The notes under the pieces were generated by a model. The model did not search any database, was not told where the DNA came from, and saw only the letters and a list, made by a program, of their open reading frames with translations. A stretch of DNA of 32,861 bases from Lachnospiraceae bacterium (lineage in GTDB: Bacteria > Bacillota > Clostridia > Lachnospirales > Lachnospiraceae): NCBI GenBank assembly GCA_024685635.1, contig JAIKVP010000200.1:1-32861 (forward strand), given 5' to 3'. Both the position numbers and the translations under genes were made by a program. Positions 1-8,185 of this stretch are shown piece after piece; the stretch's first letter is position 1, and the number at the start of each line of letters is the position of its first letter.

Positions 1-71
1 CCAGCTTTGCAGTGCAGATCAACAATCTGTTGCTTAAATTCTGGCGTATAAGATTTTTGTTTTTTTGCCAT
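1..71 (-). CDS. IS3-family transposase OrfA, N-terminal fragment (HTH), partial
   Basis: ATG at 71-69; translation MAKKQKSYTPEFKQQIVDLHCKAG matches the start of IS3 OrfA HTH proteins; runs off the window. Confidence 0.8.
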   Translation of the reverse strand, partial: MAKKQKSYTPEFKQQIVDLHCKA

Positions 72-122
72 TGTGTTGAACTCCTTTTTGATAAGTATAG
101 GCTGTTCAACATTTCGTGTCCA
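1..122 (-). mobile_element. IS3-family insertion sequence, truncated by window edge (terminus near 122)
   Basis: Minus strand has OrfA-like N-terminus MAKKQKSYTPEFKQQIVDLHCKAG preceded by SD AAAAAGGAG and a candidate IS terminus TGGACACGAAATG (122-110). Other end is outside the window. Confidence 0.75.
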
Positions 123-132
123 TAGTTATATC

Positions 133-240
133 TTAACACCAATCGAGATCAGATTCAGCATTTGAATCCCCATAAATCAAGGAATTAGCAAGTTCATAAA
201 GTGTTCGGGTGGTAAATTCAAAAAATAAATAATTTTTCAT
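133..240 (-). CDS. Small ORF (35 aa) of unknown function between DUF6382-like gene and IS
   Basis: MKNYLFFEFTTRTLYELANSLIYGDSNAESDLDWC*; begins 3 nt after the upstream stop codon. May be a gene remnant. Confidence 0.3.
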   Translation of the reverse strand: MKNYLFFEFTTRTLYELANSLIYGDSNAESDLDWC

Positions 241-242
241 TT

Positions 243-1109
243 CTAACTTAGTAAATCTAATATAAACAATATTACGACAGTTAAGCTGGTCGTAGCTATA
301 ATTATACCTTCCTTTAGTTTATGTTCATCATTAAAAAATGCTAGTAGTTTCTCTTTTAGCGATTCTATATTACTGCTAATCTTAGTTTTCTTTTCTTCTT
401 TACAAACCGGTATTTTTTTCGATTTAGGTGAGTTAATTGTTTCAAGCTTATCAATCTTAATCTTCTTCTCAGCCCTAATTTTATTGTCAGCCTTAATCTT
501 CTTCTCAGCCTTTACTTTCCTCTCAATCTTTATCTTATCCTCGCTATCTTTATCCGTTTCATTTTTACTAGCCGGACTATTTATAAACTCAATAACTTTG
601 TCAAGCTCATAATGCTCTTCTCTCACAATCTGATAAATACCATAAATAAGCAGTATTAATTCCTTATCCTTGTGATCCATATGCTTCATAATAAACTCAA
701 CAAATGATACAAAATCATCCTTGACATCATAGCTAGCACCCGGCATATAAATAAGCTTAATATCAGCATTTTCCTCGTTTATATATATGCTGTCAGGTCT
801 TATTATAAAGCCCTCCTGCCTTAGCATTAGATTATCTACATCGGTCAATATTTCAAGCATTCTTTTTAAGCAGTTTGTCAGAAATTCTTTCTCTTTAATG
901 GTTTGAAAAAATGCAGTCTTAAAATCAATGTAACCGTTTAATTCATAGTTAACTTTATCGCCCTTAAGAATTATAGGTAAAAAGCCAGAATCAGTATTGT
1001 TTTCTATAATCTTTAGTTCATAATCCTTAAAAATATCCTCTCTTTTTATTGTCAAATAGTCCTTAAAGCCTTCTCTTTCATATCCGATTTCAACTTCCCT
1101 GCTCTTCAT
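243..1109 (-). CDS. DUF6382-like Tad-locus protein with Lys-rich linker and terminal TM helix; no FHA domain visible
   Basis: N-terminal region resembles DUF6382 proteins encoded in Firmicutes tad loci; C-terminal TM IIIATTSLTVVILFILDLL then stop. Confidence 0.65.
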   Translation of the reverse strand: MKSREVEIGYEREGFKDYLTIKREDIFKDYELKIIENNTDSGFLPIILKGDKVNYELNGYIDFKTAFFQTIKEKEFLTNCLKRMLEILTDVDNLMLRQEGFIIRPDSIYINEENADIKLIYMPGASYDVKDDFVSFVEFIMKHMDHKDKELILLIYGIYQIVREEHYELDKVIEFINSPASKNETDKDSEDKIKIERKVKAEKKIKADNKIRAEKKIKIDKLETINSPKSKKIPVCKEEKKTKISSNIESLKEKLLAFFNDEHKLKEGIIIATTSLTVVILFILDLLS

Positions 1110-1602
1110 TTTTAACCGTCTCCTTAATTCTCTTTTCTATTACTTTTTTTCTTATGACATCAGCATAATTACTAACTTCTGTTTTAAGCTTAATCCCGTA
1201 ATTAATTGGGCTTATATTAAATCTTCTAAACAGGGGATGATTAGCTGACATTTTAATATCTAATACTATCCTCGAGCCCATTATGCTAGCCTCTTCTCTA
1301 CTGCTTTTAAGAAGCAAAAGCTTACCATTAATATCTTCATCAAAGTTATCTAACACTCTCATCTCATCCTCTACATGCGTTCTTAAATATAAGGCAGCAG
1401 CGTTTCTTTTCTTGATATTATATTCACCTGACAGGCTTTCAGATTTATCAATAGATGTGCTGTAATAAGAGCTTGTCATAGAGGAAAATGACATAACTTT
1501 TGCGACGTCTAACATATAGAGTTCTAGTTCAAAAATCGCTAAGATAACTAAAAAAATAAATGGTACAATCATTGCATTTTCTATAGTATTCATATCATCC
1601 AC
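1090..1602 (-). CDS. TadE/TadF-like pseudopilin
   Basis: N-terminal ENAMIVPFIFLVILAIFELELYMLD TadE-like segment; overlaps neighbours in the operon. Confidence 0.7.
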   Translation of the reverse strand: MDDMNTIENAMIVPFIFLVILAIFELELYMLDVAKVMSFSSMTSSYYSTSIDKSESLSGEYNIKKRNAAALYLRTHVEDEMRVLDNFDEDINGKLLLLKSSREEASIMGSRIVLDIKMSANHPLFRRFNISPINYGIKLKTEVSNYADVIRKKVIEKRIKETVKNEEQGS

Positions 1603-2482
1603 CTCCCTGACACTTGCTACATAATGGTAGCCCGTTTATATCTGACTTTCTTACTAAATGTATTGTTCTGTTTAGAGAACTGCAGTTAATATCTTTATGA
1701 ATACAGTCTCCGCACACAGTAACATAATTACCATTTGTCGCATGATTCTTACAGTGCATACAATATCTCTTGTTAGCAAGATTAGCACTAGAAGCCTCAA
1801 CCAGGTGAACAGATATATAACTGCAATTTAAGTTAGTATGATAAACAGAGCCTGTCTTAGCGACATAAACATAATCATCGCTAATTAGGTCCTTATCCTT
1901 ATCTAATCCATCATAAATTCTTGCTGATGCCTTGCTTAAAACGGTGTATCCGTAATCGGAAAGGGAGGCTATAGGGATGTGAAACCTATATACAGCTTTT
2001 ATCTCAACAATATTGTCCTCGGTTATAGAAGGGGTAACTATAACTCCAGATACACCGTTTTTAACAATTGATAATTTAGATTGGTCAATATATTCTCTGA
2101 ATCTAAGATTGGCAAACAAAGGAGCCTTATACTCCTCCTTGCCGTAATAATCCTTAGCATAGTATCTTGCTGTTTCATTGATACCCTTATCTATTTCTTC
2201 AGAGGCGATTAGCATTTGACCTATCATCAAAAAGGCATACATCATGAAAATGATAACTGGCATAATAAGCGCAGCTTCTAATGTAACAGAGCCTGATTTA
2301 GAGGCTCTTAGTGATGTTCTTATCTTTTGGCTTTGTGCTTGGAGAGCAGTGTTATTTTCGATATGCATCGAGTTAATGACAAGATATGAGGCAAATACTT
2401 TTTGGCTTCTATTTAAGAAAGGAGCCTTACCATTATGGAAATTTGGCAAATTACCCGATTCTATGTAGTCAGATAAAAACAT
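1595..2482 (-). CDS. TadE-like pseudopilin with Cys-rich C-terminal modules
   Basis: SGSVTLEAALIMPVIIFMMYAFLMIGQ TadE motif; C-terminus contains repeated YHxxxxC...CxxC / HKDINC...CSKC modules. Confidence 0.75.
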   Translation of the reverse strand: MFLSDYIESGNLPNFHNGKAPFLNRSQKVFASYLVINSMHIENNTALQAQSQKIRTSLRASKSGSVTLEAALIMPVIIFMMYAFLMIGQMLIASEEIDKGINETARYYAKDYYGKEEYKAPLFANLRFREYIDQSKLSIVKNGVSGVIVTPSITEDNIVEIKAVYRFHIPIASLSDYGYTVLSKASARIYDGLDKDKDLISDDYVYVAKTGSVYHTNLNCSYISVHLVEASSANLANKRYCMHCKNHATNGNYVTVCGDCIHKDINCSSLNRTIHLVRKSDINGLPLCSKCQGGG

Positions 2483-2500
2483 CGCTAAAACCCCCTAAAA

Positions 2501-4075
2501 TTAGTATGACACTGTTTTTTGAAAACTAAATAAGCTATCAGAATGAGGAATCATAATACCCTTAAATAGCTCTACATTTGAAGCTTTTATATTAAGCCTG
2601 TATGAAAACAGCATTCTATTCATATCAAAGTTTTCGTCATTTTTTCTAGCATCAGCATCCATTAAGGTTAGCATTCTCTTATACTTAAGATCTTGATTAT
2701 TATTGGCTAGAATAAAAAAGATTAGATAATCTTCATAGCCAACACCCTTGTCAATTTTTTCTTCTAATTCAGAGTCAGCATTTGATATAGTTGTAGTTGC
2801 TAACTTAGACGCTAGATTCTTAAAATTAAGCTTAAAGCTAGCCTGGTTTGGAATTAAGGGAATCTTGTCTCCATCAAGCATCTGCCTTATATCAATAATT
2901 GATTCAGCATATGCCAATACTGCAAGTAAAAGGTAAGTAACTAGTTCAACAGCCCCAGGATTAGCGGTCGCCCCAACTAAGGCTAATGCTATCTCTCTCG
3001 CCTCTGTTTGATGCTCAATACTCTTTGACAAATAGACATAATTTGATACAAATCTAACTGCAATTATTCTATTTACAACATCCTTAAGATTGTCTAGGTT
3101 GCTAGCTCTTCCCGCAACTAAATACTCCATTTTTAGGATTGCATCTTCACTCACTCCCTTTTTATAGCATGGAAAATAATCCTTAATATATTGAATAGTT
3201 AGTGCTAAATTAGTCGCATCAGCTGTTAAACTTTTGCAATCATCAGTTACTAGCATATCTGTCAAATCCTTATCTTGCTTGAACTTAAAGCCCTTCTTTT
3301 CCTTAAAATGAGAACGGTTATTTACCTTGTCATCATCAAACAAATCTCTAAAATCATATTCCTTAGATGATATATTATTCTCTCCAATTATCAGACTTAA
3401 TGTTCCTTTTTTCAGGAGATCTTTTAAGGTTTTTCTCGGGTCTTCAATCCTAGCATTTGCACTGACCTTATCCTTATTTATTTCAGATTCATCATTTTCT
3501 TCAGACTTTTTAGCATTATCATAAGCCTCTTCTTTGGCCTTACTATCAATTACATCCTGCCTTAAGCCATCAACTTCAGCTTCATCCTCAGTCATATCTT
3601 TACTCTCTAATATTGCTGAAATACCGTCCTCAAAAACTTTATACTTCATAAGCTCTCTTATCTCATTTAACAAATATTCGCTATCATCAACTAAGTATCT
3701 TCTGTCATCTATATTTATCTCATCTATTGTATAGCTAAATAGCGACTGGTATAAAGGGCTAGACTCAGGCATTTGATTAAGCATATACTCATTTAGCTTA
3801 AGCTCAACTGCCTTGGGATTTTGGCTATTATAGCCCTCATCAACTGCTAAGATTCCATAATTATCTAGCAAATAGCGATCATAGTCTGCCATAACAGATT
3901 CAGATGCAGTAATCATTCCTCTTGTAACATGAGACCTCGTCATATAAATATGCATGCCTTCAGTGACAGAAAGCATAAAGATTATAATAGCCGAAAGCAT
4001 CAGACTAATCATGACAGTAATATGGCCGCTATTACTATTCATTCTTATTCTCTTACTCTCTTTATTATTTGTCAT
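2501..4075 (-). CDS. DUF5702/TadG-like Tad pilus protein
   Basis: N-terminal SGHITVMISLMLSAIIIFMLSVTEGMHIYMTRSHVTRGMITASESVMADYDRYLLDNYGIL; position in tad operon. Confidence 0.7.
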   Translation of the reverse strand: MTNNKESKRIRMNSNSGHITVMISLMLSAIIIFMLSVTEGMHIYMTRSHVTRGMITASESVMADYDRYLLDNYGILAVDEGYNSQNPKAVELKLNEYMLNQMPESSPLYQSLFSYTIDEINIDDRRYLVDDSEYLLNEIRELMKYKVFEDGISAILESKDMTEDEAEVDGLRQDVIDSKAKEEAYDNAKKSEENDESEINKDKVSANARIEDPRKTLKDLLKKGTLSLIIGENNISSKEYDFRDLFDDDKVNNRSHFKEKKGFKFKQDKDLTDMLVTDDCKSLTADATNLALTIQYIKDYFPCYKKGVSEDAILKMEYLVAGRASNLDNLKDVVNRIIAVRFVSNYVYLSKSIEHQTEAREIALALVGATANPGAVELVTYLLLAVLAYAESIIDIRQMLDGDKIPLIPNQASFKLNFKNLASKLATTTISNADSELEEKIDKGVGYEDYLIFFILANNNQDLKYKRMLTLMDADARKNDENFDMNRMLFSYRLNIKASNVELFKGIMIPHSDSLFSFQKTVSY

Positions 4076-4157
4076 ATATAATCCTCCTAACCTGACACCT
4101 TCGACATAACGCTAATATAAGACTTGTGTCTCCTTCCATTTTAATTTTGTTTAATTG

Positions 4158-4358
4158 CTACTTTCCATAAACACTCTCTGCATCCTTCTTGATGCTCGAC
4201 ATTATGGAATTTACTAAAGAGGTAATCTGAGACTTAAATATGATTACCAAAGATATTAAAACAACGATAATCAAAATAATCTCAACCACTCCCATGCCGT
4301 CTTCTTCACTAACAAAACGGTCAGCTAGTTTTATGGCTTCATCCTTCAAAAAAGACAC
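4158..4358 (-). CDS. flp: Flp-type prepilin
   Basis: 66 aa; GMGVVEIILIIVVLISLVIIF class IV-like prepilin cleavage/hydrophobic motif; strong SD (GAAAGGAGG). Confidence 0.85.
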   Translation of the reverse strand: MSFLKDEAIKLADRFVSEEDGMGVVEIILIIVVLISLVIIFKSQITSLVNSIMSSIKKDAESVYGK

Positions 4359-4414
4359 CTCCTTTCTAAGATTTATGGCTAAGCTAGTATCTTAATCTAG
4401 CTAAATCCATCAAA

Positions 4415-5779
4415 CTATAAAGAAAATGATAAAAGTGCCGGAAGCATTACAATAATCATGGAAACTAATAACAACAAAATCATAGGAAATAATAACTTAG
4501 TTGATGCTTCCTCACCCTTCTTTTTAGCATAATCTCTCTTTGCTTTTAAGGCTTTAAGCCTTTCATTTTTCAGGGCAGTCATAACAAATGAGCTACCCTT
4601 CGACAAATTCTGTAAAAGAAGATTAAACATTCTAATATAGCATTGTTCCTTTAATCTTTTGCCTGTTTTCTCATAGCATTTTTCTTCTGAAACTCCTGCA
4701 TTTATTTCGTTAACCATCGCGCTAAGCTCCATATAAAGCGGATTAGACTTATCTTCCTCTTCTGAGATTCTAATAAAACTTGACTTGATAGTGTTACCTG
4801 CTCCTATATATAGAACAAGTTTATTAATAAGCTCTGGATACTCAGATATAAGTATTTCTTTTCTTAATTTTTCTTCGTTTGAAACATCTTGTCTCTCCTT
4901 CATATATAAAAGGAAAATGAATATAATAATCAGCAAGAAAATGTATGAACTATTCTTCTTCTCATCTTCTTTATTAAGCCTAACTCCTTTAATCGCCTTA
5001 GGAATTGCAATGCTTTTTTTAGTCTTATTACTTGCATCAATTTGACTTATTTCATTTACTAAATTAGCGCTTCTCATCTCTTCTTTAGTCATAATTTCAG
5101 GGTATATAACTATGTCCATGGATTGAAGCTTTTCTACACCCTGAAGCCTTACAATAAGCCTGATACTTTCTAATTTAGTTTCTGTAATTTCTGATAACAG
5201 CTCGCCATTAGAGTCAAAAACCGAATCAGAATCTAACTCCCAGCTTAGCCTTGCCGGATTATTATCGATGCTATCTACAAGCTTTAGGGGACCTTGAATC
5301 ATATCAAAGCTCTCATTCTCATTTAATGCAATCTTAAATCCCTTCTTAAAAGCATCATCTATATAGGCCTCTAGCTCATTTTGACTATATTCTCTAGGCG
5401 ATACTTTAACCTTAATCTCCTCTGTTGAGCCATCTTCATAACAGGCATTAAGATCATAATTAATCTCATCTTGGCCGTAGTCTGCCCTGTCAAGGATTAT
5501 CTTATCGCTCTTGTCAGTTTTGTAAGTTAATTCAAGAACAATCCCAAGCATTCCTAAAACTATAACAACCATGGCTGCATTTTTTATTAAGAGCTTTACT
5601 CTCTTAATCCACCATTCATATATTGCATCATCATTTTTTACAGAGAGTTTCTTCTTAGTGCTTAAAATGTAACTGTCTCTTTTTATATATTTTTCTATAT
5701 ATGAAAAGCACCTATCTATCCCAATAACAAAGACCAAAAGCCCTGTAATCACCAGCATAATATAAATAAAAATCATCAT
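4415..5779 (-). CDS. tadC: TadC-like type II secretion F-domain protein with ~190 aa insert
   Basis: C-terminal T2SSF-like domain and terminal TM. ORF track begins at 5848, but MMIFIYIMLVITG at 5779, just after the tadB stop, is a more likely start. Confidence 0.75.
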   Translation of the reverse strand: MMIFIYIMLVITGLLVFVIGIDRCFSYIEKYIKRDSYILSTKKKLSVKNDDAIYEWWIKRVKLLIKNAAMVVIVLGMLGIVLELTYKTDKSDKIILDRADYGQDEINYDLNACYEDGSTEEIKVKVSPREYSQNELEAYIDDAFKKGFKIALNENESFDMIQGPLKLVDSIDNNPARLSWELDSDSVFDSNGELLSEITETKLESIRLIVRLQGVEKLQSMDIVIYPEIMTKEEMRSANLVNEISQIDASNKTKKSIAIPKAIKGVRLNKEDEKKNSSYIFLLIIIFIFLLYMKERQDVSNEEKLRKEILISEYPELINKLVLYIGAGNTIKSSFIRISEEEDKSNPLYMELSAMVNEINAGVSEEKCYEKTGKRLKEQCYIRMFNLLLQNLSKGSSFVMTALKNERLKALKAKRDYAKKKGEEASTKLLFPMILLLLVSMIIVMLPALLSFSL

Positions 5780-5784
5780 CTCAC

Positions 5785-6522
5785 CTAGACCTTTATGTTC
5801 ACAATCTTTTCCGATATCACAAATGAAATAACTATCACAATTAAACAAACAGTCATAACAATTACACCAAATGCATTGTTATATAAAGAATCAAGATATT
5901 CAGGGTTAGATATTCTTAAAAACACTATCATTCCAAACGGCACCATAAGCATAATATTCTTTTCAAGTTTTTTTGCAGATATCAAAACTTTTATTTCTTC
6001 ATTTGTCTCAATTCTGTCTCTAAAAAGACTGAGTGTTAAATTAATCATCTCAATAACATTGCCACCTAAGCTTTTAGCTAGAGATAAACAGTTGGCAAAC
6101 TCTATAATATCTTTATTACCAAGCCTCTTAGCCATATCCGATATGACATTTATATAGTTGAGTTTTAAGCTTAATTCTCCCTGCATTTTTAAGCATTCCT
6201 TTTCTAAAATGCTTTCATTATCAGGGTATTCTCTTTTCAAATCATTAGCGATAATTTCTACTGTGTTTTCAAATGCATATCCAGCAGACAAGGCGCCAGA
6301 TAAGGAAGTTAAAAAAACAATAAACTCTTTAGATATTCTCTCTTGTCTTTTCTCATTTTCTTTATTTCTCATCCATTTAAGAAAGATTGGATAAGCTATT
6401 AGAAGTGGAACTATCGCAATAAAATTATCGTATAAAAGTTTAGATATAACTGCAGCAAAAAATAAATAGATAACAATGCTTTTTAGATATAATTTCTTAT
6501 TGTTCATAAGCTTGATTAGCAC
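5785..6522 (-). CDS. tadB: TadB-like type II secretion F-domain protein
   Basis: T2SSF-like: FIVFLTSLSGALSAGYAFENTVEIIANDL...SLAKSLGGNVIEMI; directly downstream of cpaF. Confidence 0.85.
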   Translation of the reverse strand: MLIKLMNNKKLYLKSIVIYLFFAAVISKLLYDNFIAIVPLLIAYPIFLKWMRNKENEKRQERISKEFIVFLTSLSGALSAGYAFENTVEIIANDLKREYPDNESILEKECLKMQGELSLKLNYINVISDMAKRLGNKDIIEFANCLSLAKSLGGNVIEMINLTLSLFRDRIETNEEIKVLISAKKLEKNIMLMVPFGMIVFLRISNPEYLDSLYNNAFGVIVMTVCLIVIVISFVISEKIVNIKV

Positions 6523-7873
6523 TTATATAAACGCCATTATTAATATTCTTTAAAATGCTGCAGTAATTGTCATAATATCCCGCTTCCTTAAGCTTATTAA
6601 CCTGCTTTAGCTCATGCCATTTTACAAGCTGCCCTGTCACCCTGCTATCTATCTTGTCAGCATCTTCATTTAAGCTATTAACAGGACTATCTGTAGTTTT
6701 TTTAATGCCGTATTTGATAGCATCCTCACAAGCTAGATTATCACTATTAATGACGTTATCCTCCTGATACTTAAACAATGTATTACACATAATCTCGTCC
6801 TCCTTAAGATCTAAAACCTCAACAATCTCAACCACTTTTCTAGAGTGATCTCTTAACCTTTTTAGATGGACTATAATCTCTATCGCCGAAGCAATCTGAC
6901 CTCTAAGCGCTCGAATCGGCATGTCAAAGCCCATAAGCACCATTGTCTCAAGCCTGGTTAACATGTCCTTAGCAGAATTAGCATGTGCCGTTGAGATACT
7001 ACCGTCATGTCCTGTATTTAATGCCTGTAACATATCAATAGCTTCTTCACCTCTAACCTCTCCGACAATAATTCTATCTGGGCGCATTCTTAGGCTTGAC
7101 TTGATAAGATCCTTGATGCTTATAGCTTTAGCGCCCTCAACATTTGCATTTCTTACCTCTAAGCTTACAAGGTTATCAACGCCCTCAATCTGTAATTCTG
7201 CCGCATCCTCAATCGTAATTATTCTCTCAGTCTTAGGAATAAATGAAGAAAGAGCGTTTAAAAATGTTGTCTTGCCTGAACCTGTACCGCCACTGATAAT
7301 AATGTTATAGCCGCTCATAACCATATATTTTAAGAGCATAGCAACATTTTTATCTAACGAGCCAATATCAATAAGCTTGTCAATAGTCATCGCTTCCTTT
7401 GGAAATTTCCTTATGGTCATAACCGGCCCGTTAAGCGCAATCGGCTTTAGGACAACATTTACCCTGCTTCCGTCTAAGAGCCTTGCATCTACAATCGGAG
7501 ATGACTCATTAACTACCCTGTTACAGCCACTTACAATCGTCTGGATAACATCATTAAGCTTATCTGCTGATCTAAAGCTTGAATTAAGCTTCTTAATAAC
7601 GCCCTTCTTCTCGATAAAAATGTTCTCGTATCCATTTATCATAATCTCTGTCACATCTTCATCCTCTAAGAGTGGTGATAAAATGTCTAAGCCTCTCATG
7701 CTGTTATAGACATTAGACCGCAATCTAATCTTCTCAGATACAGACAATTCGCCATTTTTGAGCACAGTTATAATAGCCTCATCAATAAGTCTTAACACCT
7801 CTTCATCAGAGACAACTCTTGATTTGTCTAAATTATTCAGAACCTGTTTTTCAATCAGACTTAAATAGTCCAC
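6497..7873 (-). CDS. cpaF: CpaF/TadA type II/IV secretion ATPase
   Basis: Walker A GGTGSGKTTFLNAL; LRMRPDRIIVGEVRGEEAIDMLQALNTGHDGSISTAHANS; GTG start with AAAGGAG SD. Confidence 0.95.
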   Translation of the reverse strand: MDYLSLIEKQVLNNLDKSRVVSDEEVLRLIDEAIITVLKNGELSVSEKIRLRSNVYNSMRGLDILSPLLEDEDVTEIMINGYENIFIEKKGVIKKLNSSFRSADKLNDVIQTIVSGCNRVVNESSPIVDARLLDGSRVNVVLKPIALNGPVMTIRKFPKEAMTIDKLIDIGSLDKNVAMLLKYMVMSGYNIIISGGTGSGKTTFLNALSSFIPKTERIITIEDAAELQIEGVDNLVSLEVRNANVEGAKAISIKDLIKSSLRMRPDRIIVGEVRGEEAIDMLQALNTGHDGSISTAHANSAKDMLTRLETMVLMGFDMPIRALRGQIASAIEIIVHLKRLRDHSRKVVEIVEVLDLKEDEIMCNTLFKYQEDNVINSDNLACEDAIKYGIKKTTDSPVNSLNEDADKIDSRVTGQLVKWHELKQVNKLKEAGYYDNYCSILKNINNGVYISANQAYEQ

Positions 7874-7913
7874 AGCTTCTCCTTTATTATGAAATTGTAA
7901 AATAGTTGAAAAA

Positions 7914-7946
7914 TGTAGCTTTGACGGGTTGAGTAATCCCGCTACA
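7914..7946 (-). promoter_or_regulatory. Terminator-like hairpin in the cpaF leader
   Basis: TGTAGC-GGG-ATTACTCAA-CCC-GTCAAA-GCTACA followed by TTTTTC, on the minus strand. Confidence 0.5.
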
Positions 7947-7962
7947 TAAGATGGTACTTATG

Positions 7963-7991
7963 ATTATATTTATCTCGCTAATAAAATGCAA
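7963..7991 (-). promoter_or_regulatory. Sigma-A-type promoter of cpaF operon
   Basis: Minus strand TTGCAT - 17 nt - TATAAT. Confidence 0.8.
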
Positions 7992-8079
7992 GAAATTTTT
8001 TTATGCGTTTTTTTGGCACAAACTATCTAAAGCCTTATCTACTCTTGCTAAACTGCCAATAAAAAAACTTTTTAAAATG

Positions 8080-8133
8080 GTCGAATTCGACTTTTTTCGA
8101 CTTTTTTCGACCATTTTTCGTCCTCATTCGACC
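8080..8133 (-). promoter_or_regulatory. Phased GTCGAA motif cluster (Spo0A-box-like)
   Basis: TTCGAC/TTCGTC on + strand at 8086, 8096, 8106, 8117, 8127, plus one opposite-strand GTCGAA at 8080. Confidence 0.5.
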
Positions 8134-8140
8134 TTGTGGT

Positions 8141-8182
8141 AAAAAAAGAAAACGGCAAAGCATGCTATACGCTTCGCCGTTT
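8141..8182 (-). terminator. Rho-independent terminator after TadZ-like gene
   Basis: AAACGGCGAAGC...GCTTTGCCGTTT + TTCTTTTTTT on minus strand. Confidence 0.85.
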
Positions 8183-8185
8183 ATC

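Noticed and set aside
7909-7991. c-di-GMP-I (GEMM) riboswitch in cpaF leader (GTAGCGGGATTAC resembles part of GEMM)
   Set aside because: Lacks GCAAACC/GACGCAAAGC core, and the predicted TSS leaves too little RNA upstream.
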